Below, one piece after another: positions 52,501 through 61,033 of a stretch of DNA of 64,000 nucleotides. Source of the stretch: Coriobacteriaceae bacterium. GTDB lineage: Bacteria; Actinomycetota; Coriobacteriia; Coriobacteriales; Coriobacteriaceae. Numbering within the stretch: the stretch's first letter is position 1; every line of letters starts with the position of its first letter. The DNA is taken from contig CADFMD010000013.1 of the NCBI GenBank assembly GCA_902835305.1, positions 1 to 64,000 on the forward strand, written 5' to 3'. The notes under the pieces are model-generated. The model saw only the letters and a list, made by a program, of their open reading frames with translations. It made no database searches and was not told the DNA's origin. A program made the translations under genes and the position numbers.

Positions 52501-53117
52501 GCCCCGTGAACCAGGTTGCCATGGAGGAGTACGAGCAGCTCAAGCGCCGCGCCGACTACATCGAGGAGCAGCTGGCTGATCTGGAGAGCGCGCGCAAGGC
52601 GCTCACCAAGATCACGGTGGCCATTGATCGCAAGATGCGCAAGGCGTTTCTGGTGACGTTTGAGAAGGTCGACACGAACTTCCGCGAGATCTTCGCCATG
52701 CTGTTCCCGGGTGGCCAGGCTCATCTTGAGATGACCGATCCCGAGCATCCTGCCGAGACGGGCATTGAGGTTGTGGCGCAGCCGCGCGGCAAGCGCATTA
52801 CCAAGATGATGCTCATGTCGGGTGGCGAGAAGAGTCTGACGGCGCTCGCCCTGCTCTTTGCCGTGTACCGCACGCGCACGGTGCCGTTCTATGTGCTGGA
52901 CGAGGTCGAGGCGGCGCTTGATGACGCCAACCTGTCCAAGCTCATCGGAGCCCTCGATGTGCTGCGTTCCGATACACAGCTCTTGGTCATTTCGCATCAG
53001 CGCCGTACTATGGAGGACGCTGACGTTCTCTATGGCGTCTCGATGCAAGCCGACGGCGTCAGCCGCGTCGTCTCGCAAAAACTCGATCGCGAAACCGGAA
53101 AGGTCGTGAATGCATAA
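49581..53117 (+). CDS. smc: chromosome segregation protein SMC
   Basis: A 1178-residue SMC ATPase that compacts and aligns chromosomes with ScpA and ScpB. It has Walker A GPNGSGKSNISD near residues 32-43, long coiled coils, a hinge in the middle (about residues 500-670, GDDVSGRLGDVLEAPREL), and the C-terminal signature LMSGGEKSLTALALLFA with Walker B VLDEVEAALDD. GTG start at 49581. It follows rnc by 10 bases and its stop overlaps the ftsY start. Confidence 0.95.
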   Translation: MYLKSLTLKGFKSFADRAHMTFEPGLTVIVGPNGSGKSNISDSILWVLGEQSAKQLRGQAMEDVIFSGSSARKPVGVAEVTLVLDNSDHMLPVDFDEVAITRRMYRSGESEYLINSSPCRLMDIQDILHDSGLGKDTHSIISQGKLDAILQSRPEERRALIEEAAGISKHKRRKERALKKIKSMDEHLTRARDINKEIARQLRPLERQVDRARKYKELSSRANELTQMLAVDELRSLQSQWNDLESRSKEGAAELELAQYRMGEKERELEKLQVMLEEKGLFVGDLGEQRRHMQDVVGRINSDMRLLEEKGHNMVSRLSDMRGQISSSEHQRRRVVEELEDARAQLEEVTGAHMQAQEDVDAAGPAAAELHERRVALDNQISQLTREQRDVQRVADNAALELAKVKDSLSNAEVEDNMYASRLEQIDEQLEEVTASLESRRDRAEELDSALDQARQAQFDAREATEVARAALKDLRARESEARNKLSEVRSELASQKKLDARMADSSPLVSRLVGALGDDVSGRLGDVLEAPRELEGLVEQLLAGDIDALLFDNAAALERAGRAALDQKKASGEALLMARGVSGSAAAESAAGSRLVDRLSVRAGYGPVVEALLGGYYVVDDLAAALAAPVVDGVTYVTPDGARVSCGGLVRVGLDAGEASGVLERKRLIRELEGLEPDLAAVFEHVSDQVVEANVAVEEARAAEGDAAGEIARLEGERRSLLSEIGRLEQSANNAEVERVRISKRREQAAEAVRAARPRVDELTRSRDEARAQASDLGLQIAEANDELDRVRRDDSEAAGKLADAKVRLAQTSERLRSLKGRVPDLEHRLEGIDRRIRGTRQASRSLELLRLRVDPMHERYSALLERASDWAARLRDQASLEEADSASLKKTIEDAKAGISRAKERVDAATATQNEFKVARGKLEVQVEAAIKVITADGTTVLEEALMLPAPTDRDAAERELNQLVRQINNLGPVNQVAMEEYEQLKRRADYIEEQLADLESARKALTKITVAIDRKMRKAFLVTFEKVDTNFREIFAMLFPGGQAHLEMTDPEHPAETGIEVVAQPRGKRITKMMLMSGGEKSLTALALLFAVYRTRTVPFYVLDEVEAALDDANLSKLIGALDVLRSDTQLLVISHQRRTMEDADVLYGVSMQADGVSRVVSQKLDRETGKVVNA

Positions 53118-54034
53118 TGGGATTCTTTGACGCTCTCTCGCGCGGACTTGAGCGCAGCCGCGAGGCCCTCAACGAGGTCTTCTACTTTGGCGGCGAGGTC
53201 GACGAGGACTTTTGGGAGGACCTTGAGGACACCCTCGTTATGGGTGACATGGGTGCCGAGGTCGCTATTCAGGTCTCCGATGACCTGCGCGATGCCGCAG
53301 CCAAGAAGAACCTCAAGACCGCACCGCAGCTTCGTCGCGCTCTGGCCGAGCAGCTTGAGCAGCACTTTGTGCCCATCGAGCGCGATCCGTTCTCCGATAC
53401 GCCGAGCTGCGTGCTGTTTGTGGGCATCAACGGTGCCGGCAAGACCACGACGGTCGGCAAGATTGCGAGCGCCATGGCTTCCCGCGGCAAGAATGTCGTG
53501 ATCGGTTCGGCCGATACCTTCCGTGCCGCCGCCATCGAGCAGCTCGATGTGTGGGGTCAGCGCGCCGGTGTTCCCGTCATCAAGCGCGACCGCGGCTCCG
53601 ACCCGGCGAGCGTTTGTTACGACGTGCTCGACGAGGCCGACAGGCGCGGCAGCGACCTGGTGCTTATCGACACCGCCGGTCGTCTGCATACGAGCCCCGA
53701 GCTCATGCGCGAGCTCGCCAAGGTGGTCAACGTGACGCGTAAGCGCGCCGCCAATATGGCCGCCGGCCCCATGCCGGTTTCGGTCGTGCTTGTGATCGAT
53801 GCCGCCACTGGTCAGAACGGTCTGAACCAGGCGCTCGAGTTTAACGAGGCGCTGGGCCTGGACGGTATTATCATGACTAAGCTCGACGGCACGGCTAAGG
53901 GCGGTATCGCCATGGCCGTGGCCGAGAAGCTCAAGCTCCCGATCCTGCGCATCGGCGTGGGCGAGCAGGTCGATGACCTGCAGGAGTTTAACGCCAAAGA
54001 TTTCTGCCGCGCCCTGGTGGGCGAGTCCAATTAA
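53117..54034 (+). CDS. ftsY: signal recognition particle receptor FtsY
   Basis: SRP receptor GTPase, 305 residues. N domain plus G domain with GINGAGKTTTVGK, DTAGRLH, and TKLDGTAKGG. It lacks the acidic A domain of E. coli FtsY, as is common in Gram-positives, so membrane contact must rely on its N-terminal amphipathic helix. It sits between smc and ffh, a conserved order. Confidence 0.94.
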   Translation: MGFFDALSRGLERSREALNEVFYFGGEVDEDFWEDLEDTLVMGDMGAEVAIQVSDDLRDAAAKKNLKTAPQLRRALAEQLEQHFVPIERDPFSDTPSCVLFVGINGAGKTTTVGKIASAMASRGKNVVIGSADTFRAAAIEQLDVWGQRAGVPVIKRDRGSDPASVCYDVLDEADRRGSDLVLIDTAGRLHTSPELMRELAKVVNVTRKRAANMAAGPMPVSVVLVIDAATGQNGLNQALEFNEALGLDGIIMTKLDGTAKGGIAMAVAEKLKLPILRIGVGEQVDDLQEFNAKDFCRALVGESN

Positions 54035-54044
54035 GGAGTGACTA

Positions 54045-55520
54045 GTGTTTGATTCTCTGAGCGATCGCCTCAACGACACATTTGACCGCCTGCGCGGCAA
54101 GGGTAAGCTGACCGAGGCCGATATCACCTCGGCCATGCGCGACATTCGCATGGCGCTGCTCGAGGCCGACGTTAACTTTAAGGTCGTTAAGGAGTTCGTT
54201 GCTAAGACCAAGGAGCGCTGCATGACCGCCGAGGTCATGGAGTCGCTGTCGCCGGCGCAAAACGTCGTCAAGATTGTGCTCGACGAGCTCACCGAGATGC
54301 TCGGCTCCACCGAGAGCAAGCTCGTTTTTAGTAACCGCATTCCTAATGTCATCATGCTCGTGGGCCTGCAGGGCTCCGGTAAGACCACGGCTGCCGTAAA
54401 GCTTGCCTACCTGCTCAAGAAGCAGGGCCGCTCGCCGCTGCTCGCCGCGTGCGACGTCTACCGTCCTGCTGCTGCCGATCAGCTTGCCACGCTCGGTGGC
54501 GAGATCGGCGTGCCGGTCTTCCGCGGCGACGGTGCGCACCCGGTCGACATCGCCAAGGGCGCCATCCAGGAGGCCGTCGACCACCTTCGTGACGTGGTGA
54601 TCGTCGATACCGCCGGTCGTCTTCAGATCGACGAGCAGATGATGCAGGAGGCCGTCGACATCAAGAAGGCCGTCAAGCCCGATCAGGTGCTGATGGTCGT
54701 CGATGCCATGACCGGCCAGGATATCGTCAACGTCGTCTCGACCTTCGCCGAGCGCACTGACTTTGACGGCGTGATCATCTCCAAGCTCGACGGTGACGCC
54801 CGTGGCGGCGGCGCACTTTCGGTGCGTCAGGTGACCGGCAAGCCCATCAAGTTTGTGAGCATGGGCGAGAAGCCCGACTCGCTGGAGCCGTTTTACCCGG
54901 ACCGCATGGCCAAGCGCATCTTGGGCATGGGCGACGTCGTCGGCATCATCGAGAAGGCCCAGGAGGCGGCTGACGCTGAGCAGCTCGAGGCTGCCGAGCG
55001 TATGCTGCGCGAGGGCTTTACCATGAACGACATGCTCGACCAGATGAAAGCCGTCAAAAAGATGGGCGGCATGAAGGGCATCCTGGGTATGCTCCCCGGC
55101 GGCCAGCGCGCGCTCAACCAGATGGGCGGCAACCTGGACGAGGGCATCTTCGACAAGAACGAGGCCATCATCATGTCGATGACCAAGGAGGAGCGCCTGC
55201 GTCCCTCCATCATCAACGGTCAGCGCCGTGCCCGCATTGCCAAGGGTGCCGGTGTGACCCCCACCGAGGTCAACAGCCTTATGAAGCAGTGGGGCGAGAT
55301 GAACAAGATGATGGGCCGCATGCGCACGATGGCCAATCAGGCGCAGGCCGGCGGCAAGAAGGGCAAAAAGGGTAAGAAGGGCAAGAAGATGCGCATGCCC
55401 AATATTCCCGGTCTGGATGCCATGGGTCTGGGCGGCATGGGCGGCCTGGGTACGGGCGGCCCCAAGTCCGATATGGAGCTGCTGCGCCAGATGGAAGCGC
55501 AGATGCGCAATAAGAAATAG
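54045..55520 (+). CDS. ffh: signal recognition particle protein Ffh
   Basis: The SRP54 protein that binds signal sequences and 4.5S/6S RNA, 491 residues. NG domain: GLQGSGKTTAAVKLA, DTAGRLQIDE, SKLDGDARGG. The C-terminal M domain (residues about 320-490) is Met-rich with lysine clusters (KKGKKGKKGKKMRMPN). GTG at 54045 follows AAGGAG six bases upstream. No SRP RNA gene was seen in the window. Confidence 0.95.
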   Translation: MFDSLSDRLNDTFDRLRGKGKLTEADITSAMRDIRMALLEADVNFKVVKEFVAKTKERCMTAEVMESLSPAQNVVKIVLDELTEMLGSTESKLVFSNRIPNVIMLVGLQGSGKTTAAVKLAYLLKKQGRSPLLAACDVYRPAAADQLATLGGEIGVPVFRGDGAHPVDIAKGAIQEAVDHLRDVVIVDTAGRLQIDEQMMQEAVDIKKAVKPDQVLMVVDAMTGQDIVNVVSTFAERTDFDGVIISKLDGDARGGGALSVRQVTGKPIKFVSMGEKPDSLEPFYPDRMAKRILGMGDVVGIIEKAQEAADAEQLEAAERMLREGFTMNDMLDQMKAVKKMGGMKGILGMLPGGQRALNQMGGNLDEGIFDKNEAIIMSMTKEERLRPSIINGQRRARIAKGAGVTPTEVNSLMKQWGEMNKMMGRMRTMANQAQAGGKKGKKGKKGKKMRMPNIPGLDAMGLGGMGGLGTGGPKSDMELLRQMEAQMRNKK

Positions 55521-55545
55521 GGCTGTAATTCCAGCTTGATATGGC

Positions 55546-55577
55546 AAAGGCCACTCGGAAGCTACCGGGTGGCCTTT
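55546..55577. terminator. bidirectional terminator between ffh and the minus-strand DUF134 gene
   Basis: AAAGGCCACTCGG (55546-55558) pairs with CCGGGTGGCCTTT (55565-55577) with one G-U pair and an AAGCTA loop. T and A residues flank it, suiting both strands. Confidence 0.8.
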
Positions 55578-55640
55578 GTTGTTGGCTTTGATTGTTGGGT
55601 TGCGTTCGGCTTCGCGTCCCGAGCTCGCGGTGCCGTGCCG

Positions 55641-56396
55641 TTAGTGGCAGCCGCAGCCCTCGTGCTCGTGATGGCCGTGGCAGCTGCAGGACTCGCCATG
55701 TTCGTGGGCGTGGTCGTGGTCATGGCCGTGGCAGCCGCACGTGGCCTCGCCGTTCTGTGCGAGCGTTCCGGCGATAAGGGCCTCGACACAAGCGTCGCAG
55801 CTGCCCTGAGCTCCTGCGTACACCGTGATGCCGGCTTGGGCAAGCGCGTTGATGGCGCCACCGCCGATGCCGCCGCAGATGAGCGTGTCCACGCCACCGT
55901 TGGCGAGCAGGCCCGCAAGGGCACCGTGGCCGGTGCCGCCGGTGCCCACGACCTGCTCGTTGAGTACCTTGCCGTCCTGAATGTCGTAGATCTTGAACTG
56001 CTCGCTGCGGCCAAAGTGCATAAAGATGTTGCCGTTGTCGTACGTGGTTGCCACCCTCATGGTGTCGATCTCCTTTGCTGGCCATACGGCCGTTGCCGTG
56101 GTAATGGGGGAGTACGCGATATTGCCGCCTTCGATGATGAGCGCCCGACCATTGACCAACGCGTTTGCCACCTTGCGATGCGCGCGGCTGCAAATAGCCG
56201 CCACCGTGGCGCGCGCGATACCCATCTGCTTTGCGACTGCCTCTTGGTTAAGGCCTTCCAGGTCGCACAGGCGCAGCGCCTCGAGTTCGTCGACCGTCAT
56301 GTCGATGGCGTCTCCGCTGGCTAGGCCGTCAGGGGTAAAGCCGCGGTATTCGGGGATGATCCCGACGCGGCGCAGTTTCTCGCGTCTTCCTGCCAT
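55641..56396 (-). CDS. DUF134 DNA-binding protein fused to a NifX/NifB-type domain
   Basis: A 251-residue protein. Residues 30-90 are a DUF134 helix-turn-helix (DLEGLNQEAVAKQMGIARATVAAICS). Residues about 110-215 are a dinitrogenase Fe-Mo cofactor biosynthesis-like fold (MRVATTYDNGNIFMHFGRSEQFKIY ... CGGIGGGAINALAQAGITV). The tail, after GSCDACV, is His/Cys-rich (HGHDHDHAHEHGESCSCHGH), likely a metal-binding site. ATG at 56396 follows AAGGAG. Near-identical palindromes upstream may be its own operators. It probably senses a metal or an iron-sulfur related signal. Confidence 0.85.
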   Translation of the reverse strand: MAGRREKLRRVGIIPEYRGFTPDGLASGDAIDMTVDELEALRLCDLEGLNQEAVAKQMGIARATVAAICSRAHRKVANALVNGRALIIEGGNIAYSPITTATAVWPAKEIDTMRVATTYDNGNIFMHFGRSEQFKIYDIQDGKVLNEQVVGTGGTGHGALAGLLANGGVDTLICGGIGGGAINALAQAGITVYAGAQGSCDACVEALIAGTLAQNGEATCGCHGHDHDHAHEHGESCSCHGHHEHEGCGCH

Positions 56397-56410
56397 ACGT
56401 GCTCCTTATC

Positions 56411-56422
56411 TGACATATGTCA
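56411..56422. promoter_or_regulatory. palindrome TGACATATGTCA, candidate operator
   Basis: A perfect 12-base palindrome 15 bases upstream of the DUF134/NifX gene start on the minus strand. It matches the core of the larger palindrome at 56461. Overlap with the promoter suggests autoregulation. Confidence 0.65.
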
Positions 56423-56460
56423 ACAATAGAATAGCGAACGCGCAGATTTACGCAAGGAAT

Positions 56461-56492
56461 TTCTGGCATATGCCAGAAAATGAAGGCATATG
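56461..56492. promoter_or_regulatory. TTCTGGCATATGCCAGAA palindrome plus half-site
   Basis: An 18-base perfect palindrome (56461-56478) shares the CATATG core with the site at 56411, and a further GGCATATG half-site lies at 56485-56492. The sites lie between the divergent DUF134/NifX and thyA genes, so they could regulate either. Confidence 0.75.
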
Positions 56493-56562
56493 TTTGGGCT
56501 GTGGGGCCGCATGTGCCTGGGATACAATGAATCTCGCTTTTAGGCGACTGACAGGAGGGTCA

Positions 56563-57411
56563 ATGAGCAAGGCTGATCAACAGTTTGTAACCATGTGCCG
56601 CGATATTCTGGACCATGGCACCACCACCGAGGGCCAAAAGGTCCGCCCGGTGTGGGAGGATGGCACCCCTGCCTATACCATTAAAAACTTTGGTGTCACG
56701 GCACGCTATGACCTGCGCGAGGAGTTTCCGGCGCTTACCTTGCGTCGTACGGCCCTCAAATCTGCCATGGATGAGATCCTATGGATCTATCAAAAGAAGT
56801 CCAATAACGTGCATGACCTCAACAGCCATATTTGGGACGAGTGGGCCGACGAGACTGGCTCCATCGGCAAGGCCTACGGGTATCAGATTGGGCAGAAGAG
56901 CCATTATGCCGAGGGCGACTTTGACCAGATGGATCGCGTGCTGTACGACCTTAAGAACACGCCGTACAGCCGCCGCATTATGACGAACACCTATGTGTTT
57001 AGCGACCTGTCCGAGATGCACCTGTATCCGTGTGCCTACAGCGTGACGTATAACGTGACGCAGCGTCCGCAGGATGATAAACCGACGCTCAACATGATTC
57101 TCAACCAGCGCAGCCAGGATATTTTGGCTGCGAACAACTGGAATGTGTGCCAGTACGCCATTTTGCTGATGATGGTCGCGCAGTCGGTCGATATGATCGC
57201 TGGCGAGCTGCTGCATGTGATTGCCGATGCCCACATTTACGACCGTCATGTCGATATCGTTCGCGAGCTTATTGAGCGTCCGCAGTTTGCTGCGCCCAAG
57301 GTAACGCTCAACCCCGATGTGCATGACTTCTATGCGTTTACGACCGATGATCTGATCGTCGAGGGCTATGAGCACGGCCCTCAGGTCAAGAACATCCCCA
57401 TTGCGGTGTAG
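56563..57411 (+). CDS. thyA: thymidylate synthase
   Basis: Makes dTMP from dUMP with methylene-tetrahydrofolate; 282 residues. Motifs include RRIMTNTYVFSDL, the catalytic Cys in LYPCAYSVTY, and QRSQDILAANNWNV. ACAGGAGGGT gives a strong ribosome site before the ATG at 56563. folA starts directly at the base after its stop. Confidence 0.94.
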   Translation: MSKADQQFVTMCRDILDHGTTTEGQKVRPVWEDGTPAYTIKNFGVTARYDLREEFPALTLRRTALKSAMDEILWIYQKKSNNVHDLNSHIWDEWADETGSIGKAYGYQIGQKSHYAEGDFDQMDRVLYDLKNTPYSRRIMTNTYVFSDLSEMHLYPCAYSVTYNVTQRPQDDKPTLNMILNQRSQDILAANNWNVCQYAILLMMVAQSVDMIAGELLHVIADAHIYDRHVDIVRELIERPQFAAPKVTLNPDVHDFYAFTTDDLIVEGYEHGPQVKNIPIAV

Positions 57412-57939
57412 GTGACGCGCGTGAGGTGTAAGCTTTCTGCCATTGTTGCCGTGTGTGACGATTGGGGCATTGGGTGCGAGGGTGACATGGTCGTGTCCAA
57501 TCGCGCCGACATGCGCCATTTTGTGGCGTGTACCAAAGGTTGCCCGGTCATTATGGGACGCAAGACGCTGCTGAGTTTTCCCGGCGGACGTCCGCTCAAG
57601 AACCGCCGCAATATCGTGCTCACGCGCGATGAGGACTTTGCTCCCGAGGGCGTCGACGTGGTGCATAGTATCGACGAGGCGCTTGCCGCGGTTGCCGATG
57701 AACCCGTTGCCTGGGTGATCGGCGGCGGCGATGTCTATCGGCAGTTTTTGCCGTACTGCGTGGAGGCCGAGGTCACGCATAACCACTGCGTTCATCCCGT
57801 GGACACGTACTTTCCCGACTTGGACGCCGATCCCGCGTGGGAAGTTGCGCGGCGCGAAGGGGTTGCCACGATTGCCGCGGGCGAGGGTGACGAAGGCCTC
57901 GATTATGAGTTCGTGACGTATCGTCGCGTTGAGGCGTAA
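57412..57939 (+). CDS. folA: dihydrofolate reductase
   Basis: Reduces dihydrofolate, recycling the folate used by thyA. The 175-residue protein has LSAIVAVCDDWGIGCEGDMV, VIMGRKTLLSFPGGRPL, and VIGGGDVYRQFL. GTG at 57412 (or 57421) starts immediately after thyA, so the two are surely co-transcribed. The folate-binding acidic residue is in the usual place (Asp of RADMRHF). Confidence 0.92.
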   Translation: MTRVRCKLSAIVAVCDDWGIGCEGDMVVSNRADMRHFVACTKGCPVIMGRKTLLSFPGGRPLKNRRNIVLTRDEDFAPEGVDVVHSIDEALAAVADEPVAWVIGGGDVYRQFLPYCVEAEVTHNHCVHPVDTYFPDLDADPAWEVARREGVATIAAGEGDEGLDYEFVTYRRVEA

Positions 57940-57979
57940 ATCTCCTATTTGCCCACGGTATTATCGGGTTGGAATGATT

Positions 57980-58008
57980 GAGGGGCGGCGCTTGGCGTCG
58001 CCTCGTTT
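57980..58008 (+). terminator. terminator after folA
   Basis: GAGG, one unpaired G and GCGGCGC pair with GCGTCGC and CCTC around a TTG loop, then GTTTGAT. A moderate terminator hairpin. Confidence 0.6.
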
Positions 58009-58048
58009 GATATAGATGCTGCTGTAAGAAGGGTGCGGGCTGGCTACT

Positions 58049-58963
58049 ATGACTGATGCCGTTGAGGTGCTGCGAATCGATTCGCTCGAGGACGAGCGGC
58101 TCGATGCCTATGTGCGACTGACCGAGCGTGAGCTGCGCTGCGTACTGGAGCCGCAGAAGGGCATCTTTATCGCCGAGAGCGCCAAGGTCATCGAGCGTGC
58201 GGTGCGTGCCGGATACGAGCCGGTGAGCTTTCTTTTGGGTGAACGCTGGCTCGACCAGATGATGCCGCTGTTTGAGCGCTTGGTTGTGCGCGAGGGAGCG
58301 GGTCCGGTCCCGGTGTTCGTGGCCTCGATGGAGCTCATGGAGCAGTTGACGGGCTTTAACGTGACGCGCGGTGCGCTCGCGGCGTTTCGTCGCCCGCGTC
58401 AGATTCCGGTCGATGAGTTCTTGGGTGGCGTTGTCGAGGCGGCGGGGGAGCGCCCTGTGCGCGTGTGCGTGCTCGAGGGCATTGTCGACCACACGAACGT
58501 GGGCGCGATTTTCCGCTCGGCTGCCGCGCTCAATGTCGACGGCATTCTGGTGAGCCCTACGTGCTGCGACCCGCTGTATCGTCGCTCGGCCCGCGTGAGC
58601 ATGGGCACCGTGTTTCAAGTGCCGTGGACGCGTATTGGCAGTGAGGCTCGCGTGTGGCCACATGATGGCCTGGCCGCGCTTCATGATGCCGGTTTTTCGT
58701 GTGCCGCTATGGCGTTGACGGATGATTCCGTTTCGCTGGACGATCCTGTGCTGCAGAAGATTGATCGCTTGGCGATTTTTATGGGTACCGAGGGTGCCGG
58801 CTTGGGCGCCAAGACCATTGCCGGCTGCGACCGAGCCGTGCGCATTCCGATGGCGCACGGGGTCGATTCGCTCAACGTGGCCGCGGCGAGCGCCGTCGCC
58901 TTTTGGCAGCTGTGCCCGCACGTGAGCAACGATTACCACTACCAGCCGGGTTTGTATCACTAG
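58049..58963 (+). CDS. SpoU-family RNA 2'-O-methyltransferase
   Basis: A TrmH/SpoU-type SPOUT methyltransferase of 304 residues. Motif 1 is VDHTNVGAIFRSAAAL, motif 2 is IFMGTEGAGLG, and motif 3 is IPMAHGVDSLNVAAASAV. The N-terminal part (ECVLEPQKGIFIAES-like) is an extra RNA-binding domain. It probably methylates a rRNA or tRNA ribose; target unknown. Confidence 0.85.
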   Translation: MTDAVEVLRIDSLEDERLDAYVRLTERELRCVLEPQKGIFIAESAKVIERAVRAGYEPVSFLLGERWLDQMMPLFERLVVREGAGPVPVFVASMELMEQLTGFNVTRGALAAFRRPRQIPVDEFLGGVVEAAGERPVRVCVLEGIVDHTNVGAIFRSAAALNVDGILVSPTCCDPLYRRSARVSMGTVFQVPWTRIGSEARVWPHDGLAALHDAGFSCAAMALTDDSVSLDDPVLQKIDRLAIFMGTEGAGLGAKTIAGCDRAVRIPMAHGVDSLNVAAASAVAFWQLCPHVSNDYHYQPGLYH

Positions 58964-59088
58964 GCAGATATTCCGCACCGCGCTCTGATTCGGGGTGTTT
59001 CGGTCGCCGCCAGTCGGTGCTAAGCTGGTTTTGGCTTTGGTTTTAAATTGCTGTTTTGTCGGTTGACGTGCGCTTTTGGGGAGGGCGT

Positions 59089-60438
59089 GTGGCTAAGAAA
59101 TCTACGTCTATCGATGTAACGCAAGGTGTCATTTGGCAGCAATTGCTGTCGCTGTGCGTTCCCATCTTTTTTAGTTCGTTTTTTCAGCAGGCTTACACGC
59201 TTATCGGCACCTATATCGTCGGTCAGTTTGGCGGCAAGCTTGCGCTTGGCGGCATTCAAGCCACGATGGTGCTCACCGAGCTCTGCATTGGTTTTTGCGT
59301 TGGCGTTGGCGCCGGTTGTGCCGTTATCACGGGTCAGTTTTTTGGCCAGCACGATAGCGAGCGTCTGAGCCGTTCGGTCCATACAGCCATGACGCTTGCT
59401 TTGGTGGGCGGCATCGTCGTTTCCATTCTTGGCATGGTTTTTGTCGAGCCCATGCTGGTGTTGATGAATACGCCGCACGAGCTACTTGCCGAGGGCGTTG
59501 CCTATGCTCGCTGTTATTTTGCCGCGATGGTTGCGGCACTGCTGCTTAATATGGGAACCGCACTGCTGCGTGCCGTGGGGGATACGCGCGGTCCCGCTGT
59601 GATCATTGCCTCTGGCTGCCTTGTTAACGTGGTGCTGGATATCATCTTTGTTGCTGTGTTGCATATGGAGGCGCTGGGCTGCGGCATCGCGGTAGCGCTG
59701 ACCATTTGCTCCAATGCAACGATGATCGTGTTGCGCATGATGCGCGCTCCGGGTGCATGGCGTCTTTCGCTGTCTAAGCTCGGCATCGATCGCGGTATTT
59801 GTAAGAGTATGATCTCGTGCGGTCTGCCACTCGGTTTTCAATCGGCTGCCTATTCGATCTCGAACGTGCTGATCCAGATGTCGGTCAACTCGTTTGGTGC
59901 CGATGTCACCACGGCATGGGGTCTATCTGGGCGCCTGGATGGCATTATCTGGATGGTGACCGAGGCGCTCGGCGTATCGATCACTACGTTCTCGGCGCAG
60001 AACTTTGGCGCGCGTAATTACGAGCGCATGCGCAAGGGCTACCACACGTCGCTCGTGCTTTCGTTTGCGCTGATCGGTGGCCTCTCTGCCGTGCTGATGG
60101 TGTTCTCGGGCCCGTTGTCGCGTCTGTTTGTCGACGATGCTTCGATTTCGGCGTACACCACGACGATTCTTCATTTCATCGCGCCGTTCTACGCGATCTT
60201 CTCGATTATCGAAAATGCGTCGGGCTCCATTCGCGGCGCCGGCGTGAGCTTGCAGCCCATGCTGCTCACGATATTCGGCACGGTCGTGCTCCGCGTGGCG
60301 TGGGTGTTTGCGATTATGCCGTTCGATCCGTCGCTTGAGCACCTGCTGCTGGTTTACCCCGTAACCTGGCTCATCACGGCCACGATGTTTACCATCTACC
60401 ACCACAGCGGCAACTGGCTCGGCCGCGCCATCGCCTAA
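59089..60438 (+). CDS. MATE-family efflux transporter
   Basis: A 449-residue multidrug and toxin extrusion protein with twelve hydrophobic segments. Start helix QQLLSLCVPIFFSSFFQQAYTL and the repeat in the second half (FSIIENASGSIRGAGVSLQP) fit the family. GTG at 59089 follows GGGGAGGG. It probably exports cationic compounds using a sodium or proton gradient; substrate unknown. It converges with cobO. Confidence 0.88.
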   Translation: MAKKSTSIDVTQGVIWQQLLSLCVPIFFSSFFQQAYTLIGTYIVGQFGGKLALGGIQATMVLTELCIGFCVGVGAGCAVITGQFFGQHDSERLSRSVHTAMTLALVGGIVVSILGMVFVEPMLVLMNTPHELLAEGVAYARCYFAAMVAALLLNMGTALLRAVGDTRGPAVIIASGCLVNVVLDIIFVAVLHMEALGCGIAVALTICSNATMIVLRMMRAPGAWRLSLSKLGIDRGICKSMISCGLPLGFQSAAYSISNVLIQMSVNSFGADVTTAWGLSGRLDGIIWMVTEALGVSITTFSAQNFGARNYERMRKGYHTSLVLSFALIGGLSAVLMVFSGPLSRLFVDDASISAYTTTILHFIAPFYAIFSIIENASGSIRGAGVSLQPMLLTIFGTVVLRVAWVFAIMPFDPSLEHLLLVYPVTWLITATMFTIYHHSGNWLGRAIA

Positions 60439-60470
60439 TGATCCGTTTTCCTCCGTCCCCTTCGGATCAA

Positions 60471-60956
60471 TTAGTATTCGATGCCTTGGCGGGCTAGGAG
60501 GCCTTCGTCGAAGTAGTGTTTGACGGGGCGCATTTCGGTAACTAGGTCGGCAAGGTCGGCGAGGGGCAGCAGGCCGCGGACGGTGAGCACGAGCTCCGTG
60601 GTGGTTGGTTTCATCGCGATCAACGCTTCGACATCTTCGCGCGTCACAAAGCCCCGTCGCATGGCCTCGCCGAGTTCATCCAAAATCAGAACGTCGACCT
60701 GTGATATCTGCTCGCGCGCCAGCTCCATGATCTGTGCGGCACAGGCTTCGGGCGTGTCGCGGTCGGCTTGTACGATGCGCAGACCTAAACGGGGCGCCGC
60801 ATCATGCTCGGCGCAGTGCAGCTTCTTGGCAAACTGCAGCATAAGCACGTTAAGTCCATAGCCCCTGGCGCGCAGTGCAAGCCCCAGCGCAGCCGTCGTC
60901 TTGCCCTTGCCGTCGCCCGTGTAGATCTGAACCTTGCCGACTTCCAGTGATGCCAT
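60471..60956 (-). CDS. cobO: corrinoid adenosyltransferase (CobO/BtuR type)
   Basis: Transfers adenosyl from ATP to cob(I)alamin, forming coenzyme B12 or cobinamide derivatives. The 161-residue P-loop protein has GKVQIYTGDGKGKTTAALG near residues 7-25, and DVLILDELGEAMRRG. AAAGGA before the ATG at 60956 supports the start. It is divergent from ftsH. No riboswitch was found nearby. Confidence 0.88.
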   Translation of the reverse strand: MASLEVGKVQIYTGDGKGKTTAALGLALRARGYGLNVLMLQFAKKLHCAEHDAAPRLGLRIVQADRDTPEACAAQIMELAREQISQVDVLILDELGEAMRRGFVTREDVEALIAMKPTTTELVLTVRGLLPLADLADLVTEMRPVKHYFDEGLLARQGIEY

Positions 60957-61033
60957 CTCTGTCCTTTCGTGCCCGGCGTCGGTTTATCGTCGCTCGGGTT
61001 GGGTATTCTAGAAAGCATTATCAACCCCAGTAG

